DNA from: Fidelibacterota bacterium SCGC AAA003-L08
GTDB taxonomy: Bacteria; Fidelibacterota; Marinisomatia; SCGC-AAA003-L08; D37C17
NCBI GenBank assembly: GCA_000405805.1
Contig: ASPJ01000023.1
Coordinates: 1 to 17,461, forward strand
DNA length: 17,461 nucleotides
Direction: 5' to 3'
Made by a program: the position numbers and the translations under genes. How positions within the stretch are numbered: the first letter of the stretch is position 1; every line of letters starts with the position of its first letter. Below, piece after piece: positions 1 to 6,938 of the stretch. The notes under the pieces are model-generated. The model did not search any database, was not told where the DNA came from, and saw only the letters and a list, made by a program, of their open reading frames with translations.

Positions 1-254
1 ACTTAAGGTATTCGAAAATTTATCACTCATATTGTTTTTTAGCATTTCAAGAGATTCCCTTTTAAAAGTTTCTTCATTATATTCTATCATGAATTTTTCA
101 ATCAGACAGTCGCAGTAACTATTAGCTTGTTCAGTATTGCCTTCTGTTTCCTGACAATCCTGTCTGAACTTATCCTGTGTTTCATTACTCCATTCATTAG
201 GGTTATTATTGCATCCCAAAATTATTAATAAAAGTATTATTTTTTTTGATTCAT
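1..254 (-). CDS. Small Cys-rich lipoprotein gene, partial second copy cut by the window edge
   Basis: This is the inverted copy of the gene at 10019-10299. It is identical over the shared part and lacks the last eight codons and stop, because the sequence ends at position 1. It lies directly downstream of the ppiD-like gene on the same strand, which is probably its natural place: the ppiD product has a natural-looking C-terminus here, while the other neighbour, pyrK, does not. It carries the same eight-T run (240-247, an A8 tract on the coding strand) that puts the ATG at 254-252 out of frame with the rest of the gene. The function is unknown. Confidence 0.7.
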
Positions 255-284
255 TATAATTTTCAGTTCTGATTAATATTTTTC
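1..284. repeat. Left arm of a 284-bp perfect inverted repeat (partner 9989-10272)
   Basis: Read base by base, this segment is the exact reverse complement of 9989-10272; position n pairs with 10273-n. It covers the last three codons and stop of the ppiD-like gene plus most of the small lipoprotein gene behind it. Beyond 284 the two loci differ completely. The match continues to position 1, so the true left extent cannot be seen. Perfect identity between non-coding as well as coding bases points to a very recent duplication or, more likely, an amplification or assembly artefact. Confidence 0.97.
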
Positions 285-1805
285 ACTTCTATAATCATTG
301 ATGTTTGAATTTTCTTTTTTATCATTTAACCATGTTTGATAGTTAGTACGATTTTTTGAAGCTGTTAATTGATTTTTTAATGTTGTATACGCTTCCTTAT
401 ATTGGGCTTGATGGTCTTTGATGAAGGAATCTTTTGAATTCATTTTTACTCTGCAAACAGTATTGTAAGTGCTTATAGTTTTAGAAGTTTTACCTGATTC
501 AAGCCCTAGGAGTGTACCTACTAGTTCATTACTTGTACCAATCTCATCAAATCTTCCTCTAATAATTCCTTCTTTGTTTTGAAGAATACTCACTATAGAA
601 GTATCAATATTTCCATTAGGCCAGTCTTGTTGGTTAAGGATTTCTATAGCATATTCTTTTTTCTTTTCTCTAATTAAAGTTTTTTTAATATTTTCCTCAA
701 CTTCACTAAAAGGTTTATATCCCTCAGCTTTGTCTCCAGTTATTTCAATAACAATAATTTCATTATTCATTTTAACAGGTTCTGATATAGAGCCTATTTC
801 CTTATCAAAAATAAATCTAACTGCAGCTCTGGATGTTCCCATTAAAAACGGAAACCCTGAATTATTATCAAACCCCTCATGTATATCAAGACTATTGATA
901 GTATAGTTAAATTTCTCTGCTGTAGCTTTAAAAGATGTTAAGTCGGCGTTATCAATAAATGAGTAGGCATTCCTATTTAATGAATCTAAAAGATCAAAGT
1001 TTTGTGAATCTGTTATTCTGAATGATATATAATTTATAGTTCGTCGTTCAGGTACTTTATACTTCTCATTTCTAGTTGCATTGTATTCATTTTTAATTTC
1101 TTGAGTAGATACGTTTATAAGGTCTTCATCTATTTCATTAGTTTTAATAAAAATATAGTCTATTTTACAATTGACATTATTTTTCAAGTATTCAAACTTT
1201 ATTTCTTGGTCAGAAACCGTAGATATTCTACTATATATATTCTGTAATATTCGAGGCCTCAATATATATTTATCAACAATAGGACCCCATTGATCAAAGT
1301 ATATTTTAAATCCATCAGGTATTGAGTTTGAATCCAATGCGTTTTGGTAAAGTTCAAGAGAAAATTGTCCATTATCATCAATATATAAACCACCATTTAT
1401 AAAGATTTGTTGAAAAGCTGTAGGAGGAGTATTTCTTAGGACTTTATAGATTTCAGATTCAGGAGTTATCAAATTAAGCTCTGCGGCTTTATTTTTTTCT
1501 AGTTCATGTTGAACCAAGATATTCCAGGCTGTATTCAAAGCATTCACAGTATCTTGAGCAGTAATATTTCCATTCTGTGCTTGGATGTTGTTTAATTGAT
1601 TTGCAACCAAATTGTTATAAGTAGCATCAGATATAGATGTATCATTTATTTGTCCAGCATTATTTTGTTTTGAATTTGAAGACCAAAGACTAACCAGGTC
1701 TACGCCACTCATCAAGCCTCCTAGTACTAAACTTGCAACAAAAAAAATCAGTAATAATACATATATTTTTTTAGAATGTTCTCTTAATCTTGTCATGCTT
1801 AACAT
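273..1805 (-). CDS. ppiD: SurA/PpiD-like periplasmic folding factor (peptidyl-prolyl isomerase family)
   Basis: A 510-residue membrane-anchored periplasmic chaperone of the SurA_N/PpiD family, expected to help fold outer-membrane and exported proteins. The N-terminus (Met-Leu-Ser-Met-Thr-Arg-Leu-Arg) is followed by one membrane helix at about residues 13-32, then a long helical SurA_N-like region with the family's 'FSLELYQNAL'-type segment. A weak rotamase-like part follows, with 'GSISEPVKMNNEIIVIEI' resembling the last strand of a parvulin fold. The C-terminal 'WLNDKKENSNINDYRSEKY' resembles natural PpiD ends. I do not see the usual Gly-Gly-x-Leu-Gly parvulin loop, so isomerase activity is doubtful. 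The start at 1805 is chosen because GGAGA stands 7 nt upstream; a longer reading up to 1874 would run through a tRNA gene. The last three codons and stop lie in the inverted repeat. Confidence 0.82.
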   Translation of the reverse strand: MLSMTRLREHSKKIYVLLLIFFVASLVLGGLMSGVDLVSLWSSNSKQNNAGQINDTSISDATYNNLVANQLNNIQAQNGNITAQDTVNALNTAWNILVQHELEKNKAAELNLITPESEIYKVLRNTPPTAFQQIFINGGLYIDDNGQFSLELYQNALDSNSIPDGFKIYFDQWGPIVDKYILRPRILQNIYSRISTVSDQEIKFEYLKNNVNCKIDYIFIKTNEIDEDLINVSTQEIKNEYNATRNEKYKVPERRTINYISFRITDSQNFDLLDSLNRNAYSFIDNADLTSFKATAEKFNYTINSLDIHEGFDNNSGFPFLMGTSRAAVRFIFDKEIGSISEPVKMNNEIIVIEITGDKAEGYKPFSEVEENIKKTLIREKKKEYAIEILNQQDWPNGNIDTSIVSILQNKEGIIRGRFDEIGTSNELVGTLLGLESGKTSKTISTYNTVCRVKMNSKDSFIKDHQAQYKEAYTTLKNQLTASKNRTNYQTWLNDKKENSNINDYRSEKY

Positions 1806-1811
1806 ATAAAG

Positions 1812-1816
1812 TCTCC
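1812..1816 (-). promoter_or_regulatory. Ribosome binding site that fixes the ppiD-like start
   Basis: GGAGA on the minus strand, ending 6-7 nt before the ATG at 1805-1803. It selects this ATG over the one three codons later and over the false upstream extension through the tRNA. Confidence 0.6.
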
Positions 1817-1832
1817 AAAATGAATATTTTTG

Positions 1833-1905
<73 letters not shown>

Positions 1906-1972
1906 TCGTTTTCAATATAAATAACTATCCTAAATCTATTTTGATTAAATATACCTATCAAAGAAAAATAAT

Positions 1973-3199
1973 ATGAAACCTATTATCTTTTATTTTGTTA
2001 TAATTAAATTACCATATAGTATGCGCGCAATATTAAAACAAATAATAATAATAGTAATAGTGTCCTTGAGCTTAGGATTGGTGAGATTCTTTTTTTTAGG
2101 TGATGATAATTTTGATTTGATACAAGTAGAAGAACCTAAGGCTGAAAATATAGGAACATGCGACATTGATCCTTCAAAAGATTTTGGTAAGCCTCAAAAT
2201 ACATCTCTTGAATGTCTTAAGTATTATTTTGATTTAAATGAGAAATTACAGTCTGAGGAAGATAGTTTGGCGTTAATATTAGACCGGAAATCAGAAATAA
2301 TAGAAAAAGCTATTATAGTAGACTCTCGACCAGCAGAGGAGTATACTGCTTCCCATATAAAAGGGGCAGTTAATATTTATGCAGAAAAATTTGAGGATTT
2401 GGTATACAGAGAGGCATATGATGAACCAGGCGTGTATCGTTTAGAGCAAGATCAGAAAATATGGAATGAATACCCTGATAAGCCACTCACTATTAATCAA
2501 ATATATATAATTTATTGTAATGGAGGAAAGTGTCCTCATGGTGAAAGTTTATCTGGAAAAATGTATGAAGAAGGATTTAAAAAAGTTTTCATTTATGAAG
2601 AAGGGTTGCCTGCTTGGGAAGAAAAGGGATATCCTGTAGAGGGAGAAGGAGAAGATCAAACCCCATTCCAATTAAGCCAAATGTACTTTTTATTTTTACT
2701 AATACTAGTAGTCTTAGGCATAGTAGCTACATCAAAATGGACTAATAAGAATACATATATTGTAGTTGGATTTCGTTTAATACTTGGAATGATATTGATT
2801 TATGCAAGTTATAGTAAAATAATGGATCCAGTTAAATTTTCTGCGACAATTGATTTATATAAAGCGACCCCGCTTAGCATAAATAATTTAATTGCTCTAA
2901 TCGTACCTTGGGTGGAATTATTAATTGGTTTTGGATTAATATTGAACAGAAGTATAAAAGGATCTATATTAATATCCATTGGTTTATTTATTGTATTTAT
3001 AATTTTGTTATCACAGGCATATTATAGAGGATTTACATTAGATTGTGGATGTTTCGCAAATGAGAGCTCAGAAAAGCTCTCATCTACACAGCTTAGAGGT
3101 AAGATGCTTGTTCGTATAGTTGAGGATATTATCTATTTATTTATGTCTATATATTTGTATTTTATATATGTATTTAAGAAAAATAATAATGCCAATTAA
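1973..3199 (+). CDS. Rhodanese domain fused to a MauE/DoxX-like membrane domain
   Basis: A 408-residue inner-membrane protein. The N-terminal helix (about 17-41) is followed by a rhodanese domain at about 95-225 with the family's 'VDSRPAEEYTASHIKGAVNI' segment. Its active-site loop is Y-C-N-G-G-K-C-P-H-G, and Cys182 is the expected sulfur-carrying cysteine. Five further helices (about 238-255, 262-285, 303-325, 328-350, 380-403) form a MauE/DoxX-like domain with 'YASYSKIMDP' and the motif Asp-Cys-Gly-Cys-Phe at 357-361. Such domains are linked to thiol or quinone redox chemistry, and the rhodanese part may feed sulfur or electrons to it. The start is uncertain: Met17 (2021) gives a more typical positively charged N-terminus before the helix, and neither ATG has a clear ribosome site. 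It overlaps the next gene by 11 nt, so the two are probably made together. Confidence 0.85.
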   Translation: MKPIIFYFVIIKLPYSMRAILKQIIIIVIVSLSLGLVRFFFLGDDNFDLIQVEEPKAENIGTCDIDPSKDFGKPQNTSLECLKYYFDLNEKLQSEEDSLALILDRKSEIIEKAIIVDSRPAEEYTASHIKGAVNIYAEKFEDLVYREAYDEPGVYRLEQDQKIWNEYPDKPLTINQIYIIYCNGGKCPHGESLSGKMYEEGFKKVFIYEEGLPAWEEKGYPVEGEGEDQTPFQLSQMYFLFLLILVVLGIVATSKWTNKNTYIVVGFRLILGMILIYASYSKIMDPVKFSATIDLYKATPLSINNLIALIVPWVELLIGFGLILNRSIKGSILISIGLFIVFIILLSQAYYRGFTLDCGCFANESSEKLSSTQLRGKMLVRIVEDIIYLFMSIYLYFIYVFKKNNNAN

Positions 3200-4343
3200 G
3201 TATTTATTTATATTAACAGTTTTTATAGGGAATATTTTTTCAAATTCAAATAATTTCTCTGACATTATCATATTAAGCTCTTCTAATGTCCATGGTGAAG
3301 TAGACCCTTGTGGATGAAAGAAGAAGCCTTTGGGCGGTCTTGCCCGAAAAGCAACCATTGTGGATCAAGTAAAAGCTGAAGGATATAATCCTATCATAGT
3401 AGATGCAGGAAATCTTTTCTTTAAAAATAGCAAAGCTCAAGTTGGCGTTACTAATGATATTAATAAAATCAATGCGGATATTATTTTAGAATCTTTTAAT
3501 TCCATAGGATGCAATGCATTTTCTCCTGGAGAAAATGATTTTTCTAATGGGCTAGATTACATACTAGGATTAGATAAGAAAGCTACATTTCCATTTGTAT
3601 CTGCTAATATATTAAATGCTAGAAATAATTTGATTTTTAATCCCTATGTTATTGTAAATAGAGATAATATTAAAATTGCTTTCATAGGTTTGTCATCTAT
3701 ATTTTATAATTCTGAAATAGCTATACTAGACCCAATAATATCTTTATCTAATATCATTGATAAGGTTAGATCTGAAAGTGATTTAGTAGTTCTATTATTT
3801 AATGCAAACGAAGAAGATATTATTAGATTGCAATCTAGCAATATAGATATAGATTTAGTTGTAAGAAGTAAATCTAAGCAAAGATCTAATGATGGTGGGA
3901 AAAAGAGATTGCCAGTCTATTCATGTGGTGATAGAGGTAAATATGTGTATAGATTAGATTTAAAACTTTCTCAGTCAGGCTTAGAAATGACAGATATAAC
4001 ATCGCAAAATAATATAATAGCTAATGCTCAAAAAAGATTAGAAAGAATGAAAAAGGGAAATGATGATATAAACCTTAAAGAATTTTATAGAGATGATGAA
4101 CAAATGCTAAATAGAATTTCAGGATATGAAAAACAATTAGAGACAGCTCTTTATAAATTAAATAATGCTAATAATACAATTGAACTTACTCCATATGAAT
4201 TAGATAAAACAGTTATTGATAAGTATGAGGTTCTCAAGATTGTAGATAAAGGTAAAGAAAAAATTGCTTTAATAAAAGGTCCTCAAATGCCTGATACTAA
4301 TGGTAGGCTACCTGGAGACCCTCATCATGGGCATAATCATTAA
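3189..4343 (+). CDS. UshA-like exported protein with in-frame TGA, predicted selenoprotein (Sec43)
   Basis: Read through the TGA at 3315-3317, this is a 384-residue exported protein of the 5'-nucleotidase/metallophosphatase-like family. A signal peptide spans about 1-18. Then comes Asn-Val-His-Gly-Glu-Val-Asp-Pro-Cys-Gly-[TGA]-Lys-Lys-Lys-Pro-Leu-Gly-Gly-Leu-Ala-Arg, where relatives read Pro-Cys-Gly-Cys before the conserved GGLAR. The TGA thus replaces the second cysteine, and residue 43 is predicted selenocysteine. The frame stays open and family-like to the TAA. Usual metal ligands are changed: the Asn-Asp-x-His-Gly site reads Ser-Asn-Val-His-Gly, Asp-Ala-Gly-Asp reads DAGN (72-75) and Gly-Asn-His-Glu reads GEND. 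The protein may therefore not be a normal phosphatase. The last eight residues hold four His. The start at 3189 overlaps the upstream gene by 11 nt. Alternative: a nonsense mutation or sequencing error. Confidence 0.78.
3315..3352 (+). promoter_or_regulatory. Predicted bacterial SECIS element behind the UGA codon
   Basis: UGA is at 3315-3317. The apical stem GGGC (3332-3335) pairs with GCCC (3342-3345) around the loop GGUCUU (3336-3341). Below it U3329-U3331 can pair with A3347-A3349, leaving G3346 bulged or in a U-G pair; then one C/A mismatch and G3326-C3327 with G3351-C3352. The loop contains GGUCU, as in the E. coli fdhF element, and GGU starts 18 nt after the UGA, the same spacing as in fdhF. 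The rules compared (G among the first loop bases, short apical stem, about 16-37 nt from UGA to loop) are known features of bacterial SECIS elements. The fold was done by eye. Confidence 0.7.
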
Positions 4344-4368
4344 GGAACATAGCTATTAATAAGAGATA

Positions 4369-4397
4369 TTGACAAAACACTTTGTTTGTAATATTAA
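4369..4397 (+). promoter_or_regulatory. Possible promoter for the tRNA cluster
   Basis: TTGACA at 4369-4374 and TATTAA at 4392-4397, 17 nt apart, lie about 55 nt before tRNA-Gly in the 108-nt gap after the UshA-like gene. The -35 match is perfect and the -10 is moderate. The genome is A+T rich, so chance matches to the -10 box are common. A TATTATAC at 4426-4433 is another candidate -10. Confidence 0.35.
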
Positions 4398-4451
4398 TTC
4401 ATTATTAAAATATGTGCCTATCTATTATACAATAGTTGGCTGTTAGATTTA

Positions 4452-4524
4452 GCGAAAGTAGCTCAGCTGGTAGAGCATCACGTTGCCAACGTGGGGGTCG
4501 AGGGTTCGAATCCCTTCTTTCGCT
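4452..4524 (+). tRNA. tRNA-Gly (anticodon GCC)
   Basis: A 73-nt cloverleaf. The acceptor arm GCGAAAG pairs fully with CTTTCGC. The D-arm is TAGCTCAGCTGGTAGAGC. The anticodon loop TTGCCAA between CACG and CGTG gives GCC. The T-arm is AGGGTTCGAATCCCT. The discriminator is T and CCA is not encoded. It is first of three tRNA genes spaced 10 and 13 nt apart, so they likely form one transcript. Confidence 0.97.
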
Positions 4525-4534
4525 CAAGTTTTTC

Positions 4535-4605
<71 letters not shown>

Positions 4606-4618
4606 CATAGAAAAAGCT

Positions 4619-4704
4619 GCCGAGGTGGCGAAATTGGTAGACGCAAGGGACTTAAAATCCCTCGATTATTTATGATCGTGCCGGTTCGATTCCGGCCCTC
4701 GGTA
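4619..4704 (+). tRNA. tRNA-Leu (anticodon TAA)
   Basis: An 86-nt class II tRNA. The acceptor arm GCCGAGG pairs with CCTCGGT, leaving a G-U pair at position 1-72. The anticodon stem AGGGA/TCCCT with loop CTTAAAA gives TAA. A long variable arm (CGAT, loop, ATCG) is present, as expected for leucine. The T-arm is CCGGTTCGATTCCGG. The discriminator is A, as leucyl-tRNA synthetase requires, and CCA is not encoded. htpG starts 40 nt downstream. Confidence 0.95.
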
Positions 4705-4744
4705 CATTATTTTTAATAGATATACAATAGGAGATTTAACTAAT

Positions 4745-6604
4745 ATGCCTAAACATGTTTTTAAAACAGAAGTTTCTCAATTATTACATTTAATTATTCA
4801 TTCATTATACTCGAATAAAGAAATATTTTTGAGAGAATTGATTTCAAATTCTTCAGATGCATTAGATAAATTAAAATTTCTATCAATTACAGATAAGAAA
4901 TTCCAAAAAATTGATTTTCAGCCAAAAATAGATATATCATTTTCAGAGGATAACAATACTTTGACTATATCTGATAATGGTATAGGAATGGATAAAGCTG
5001 ACTTAAAAGATAATCTAGGGACAATAGCAAGATCTGGTACTAAGGGTTTTATTGATAAATTAACTGGTGATACCAAGAAAGATTCTAATTTAATTGGTCA
5101 GTTTGGAGTAGGATTTTATTCGTGTTTTATGGTTGCTGACAAAGTAGAGGTCTTCTCTAAAAAAGCAGGTGAATCTAATGGACATAAATGGAAGAGTGAT
5201 GGAAAAACAGGTTTTACTATTCTCTCATCAGATATTGATAATCATGGAACATCAATTATATTATATTTAAATGATGAGGGTAAAGAATTCGCGAATAAAT
5301 GGAGAATTGATAGCATAATAAAAAAATATTCAAATCATGTATCTTTCCCTATATTTTTACATTATACTGAAAAAAATACTGATGAGAATAAACAGGAAGT
5401 AGTAGAGGATAAATGTGATCAAATGAATGAGGCTTCTGCTTTTTGGAAAAAATCTAAAAGTTCATTGAAAAAGAAGAATTATATTGAGTTTTATAAGACA
5501 TTAACTAATGATTCTAGTGACCCAATCTTATATATTCATACTCAGGCAGAAGGAACATTAGATTATACAACTCTATTTTACATTCCATCTAAAGCTCCTT
5601 TTGATATATTTCAATCAGATTATAAACCAGGTGTGAAGTTATATGTTAAAAGAGTTTTTATAACAGATGATGATAAAGATTTAATGCCAACATATTTACG
5701 ATTTATAAAAGGAGTTATTGATACTGAAGATTTGCCATTAAATATAAGTAGAGAGATATTGCAGCAAAATCACATTTTATCAAAGATTAAAAAAAATTCA
5801 GTTAAAAAAATTCTATCAGAATTCAAAAAACTTTCAAAAGATAAAGTAAAGTATTCAATATTTTTTAATGAATATGGAAAGTTGATTAAAGAGGGAATAT
5901 ATCAAGATTTTGAAAATAGAGAAGATTTATTAGAATTAGTTAGATATAAGAGTACTAACTCAGATGGTCTTATATCTTTTAATGAATATGTTGATAATAT
6001 GAATAAAGATCAGAAAATCATTTATTATATTACGGGCACTAATGAAAAAACTTTACGATCATCTCCATTAACAGAAGTATATAGAAAAAAAAATATTGAA
6101 GTTTTAATTTTAGATAACGATATTGATGAAATTGTTATCTCCTCAATACCTAAATACAAGGATTATGAATTAAAGTCAGTTAATAAATCAGATGTAAATG
6201 ATGATTTAGATAATGTGGATAGTAAAAAGGAAGAAAAATTCAAACCATTAACTGATCGAATTAAAAACGTTCTTAAAGATAGAGTTAAAGAAGTCAATTT
6301 ATCTAGTAGATTGATGGATTCTCCTTCTTGTATTGTAGTTGATCAAAACGACCCCACAATTCAAATGCAGGAGATTATGAAAAGAATGGGTAATATGGAT
6401 GCTATGCCTGAAGTGAAACCTATTCTTGAAATTAATCCTAATCATAAAATAATTTCTAAAATGGATAAAATGGGAAAGACTAAAAAATTTAAAGACATTT
6501 GCTACCTTCTTTTCGAGCAAGCTTTATTAGTAGAAGGTATTGATCTATCTGACCCAGCTGAATTTGTATCAAAATTAAATACAGCATTAGAAAAATCATT
6601 ATAA
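4745..6604 (+). CDS. htpG: Hsp90-family chaperone HtpG
   Basis: A 619-residue cytosolic ATP-dependent chaperone, full length for bacterial HtpG. The N-terminal GHKL ATPase domain shows 'IFLRELISNSSDALDKLKF' with catalytic Glu31 and Asn35, Asp77 in SDNGIGM, GTIARSGTK at 92-100 and the lid segment LIGQFGVGFYS at 116-126. The middle domain carries 'DLPLNISREILQQN' with Arg336, the residue that contacts the ATP phosphate. The C-terminal dimerisation domain holds the conserved 'SRLMDSPSCIV' segment and ends in a short helix with no EEVD tail. AGGAG at 4729-4733 stands 11 nt before the ATG, slightly far. It follows three tRNA genes by 40 nt and may be partly read from their promoter. I see no heat-shock operator. 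Confidence 0.98.
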   Translation: MPKHVFKTEVSQLLHLIIHSLYSNKEIFLRELISNSSDALDKLKFLSITDKKFQKIDFQPKIDISFSEDNNTLTISDNGIGMDKADLKDNLGTIARSGTKGFIDKLTGDTKKDSNLIGQFGVGFYSCFMVADKVEVFSKKAGESNGHKWKSDGKTGFTILSSDIDNHGTSIILYLNDEGKEFANKWRIDSIIKKYSNHVSFPIFLHYTEKNTDENKQEVVEDKCDQMNEASAFWKKSKSSLKKKNYIEFYKTLTNDSSDPILYIHTQAEGTLDYTTLFYIPSKAPFDIFQSDYKPGVKLYVKRVFITDDDKDLMPTYLRFIKGVIDTEDLPLNISREILQQNHILSKIKKNSVKKILSEFKKLSKDKVKYSIFFNEYGKLIKEGIYQDFENREDLLELVRYKSTNSDGLISFNEYVDNMNKDQKIIYYITGTNEKTLRSSPLTEVYRKKNIEVLILDNDIDEIVISSIPKYKDYELKSVNKSDVNDDLDNVDSKKEEKFKPLTDRIKNVLKDRVKEVNLSSRLMDSPSCIVVDQNDPTIQMQEIMKRMGNMDAMPEVKPILEINPNHKIISKMDKMGKTKKFKDICYLLFEQALLVEGIDLSDPAEFVSKLNTALEKSL

Positions 6605-6610
6605 ATTATT

Positions 6611-6626
6611 TATACAAATTTGTATA
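6611..6626. promoter_or_regulatory. 16-bp perfect palindrome downstream of htpG, possible operator
   Basis: TATACAAATTTGTATA is its own reverse complement and sits in the 40-nt gap between htpG and the small gene at 6645. No T-run follows, so it is not a classic terminator. It may be a repressor site or a chance product of the A+T-rich gap. Confidence 0.3.
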
Positions 6627-6644
6627 TTAGTATAATTAAAATGA

Positions 6645-6938
6645 ATGATTAAAATGTCAGATACCTATTCTCCATTTGTCAAATTTACTTATACCCTTCT
6701 AGATTCAGATGGCCATCCTCAACAAAAATCATGGATGTTAAATTTATCATATATAGTTAGTGTAGAGTCAGGGAATTCAAATGATTTAAAAATATATATG
6801 GCAAATGAACAGGTTGTAACTATAGAATTAGGTAGAGATTACGATGCTTCAAAATTACTAAATGAACTTCTAAATTTGTCAGCAGAAGGATTAGATTATA
6901 ACGTTTATAAGATTAATGGTTTTGAGAAAAAATATTAA
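6645..6938 (+). CDS. Small conserved-looking protein of unknown function
   Basis: A 97-residue soluble protein with no signal peptide or membrane helix. It looks like one small beta-rich domain: 'SWMLNLSYIVSVESG' followed by 'LKIYMANEQVVTIELG' and a helix 'YDASKLLNELLNL'. The pattern of short strands ending in a helix is a little like small FlbD-type proteins, but I do not recognise the family and would not name a function. The ATG at 6645 is followed by another at 6654, which could equally be the start; no ribosome site is visible for either. Its end overlaps the TPR lipoprotein gene by 23 nt, so the two are probably translated together. Confidence 0.7.
   Translation: MIKMSDTYSPFVKFTYTLLDSDGHPQQKSWMLNLSYIVSVESGNSNDLKIYMANEQVVTIELGRDYDASKLLNELLNLSAEGLDYNVYKINGFEKKY

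Noticed and set aside
3120..3188. Earlier ATG at 3120 for the UshA-like gene
   Set aside because: It would overlap the upstream gene by 80 nt and put 23 extra residues before a normal signal peptide that begins at 3189.
3315..3317. TGA read as Trp or Gly under a different genetic code
   Set aside because: Long conserved genes such as groEL, htpG and ispG contain no in-frame TGA and use TGG for Trp, so TGA is not a common sense codon here; the position is a conserved Cys, not Trp or Gly.
3137..3358. 73-residue minus-strand reading frame
   Set aside because: Antisense shadow of the gene junction; no start signal or family resemblance.
3330..4343. A separate gene starting at TTG 3330
   Set aside because: It would begin in the middle of the conserved motif, without the signal peptide and without a ribosome site; it is the continuation of the frame before the TGA.
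6299..6520. 73-residue minus-strand frame inside htpG, and similar frames at 7767-7985, 13155-13409 and 15957-16169
   Set aside because: All lie antisense to strongly conserved genes and have no features of real proteins.
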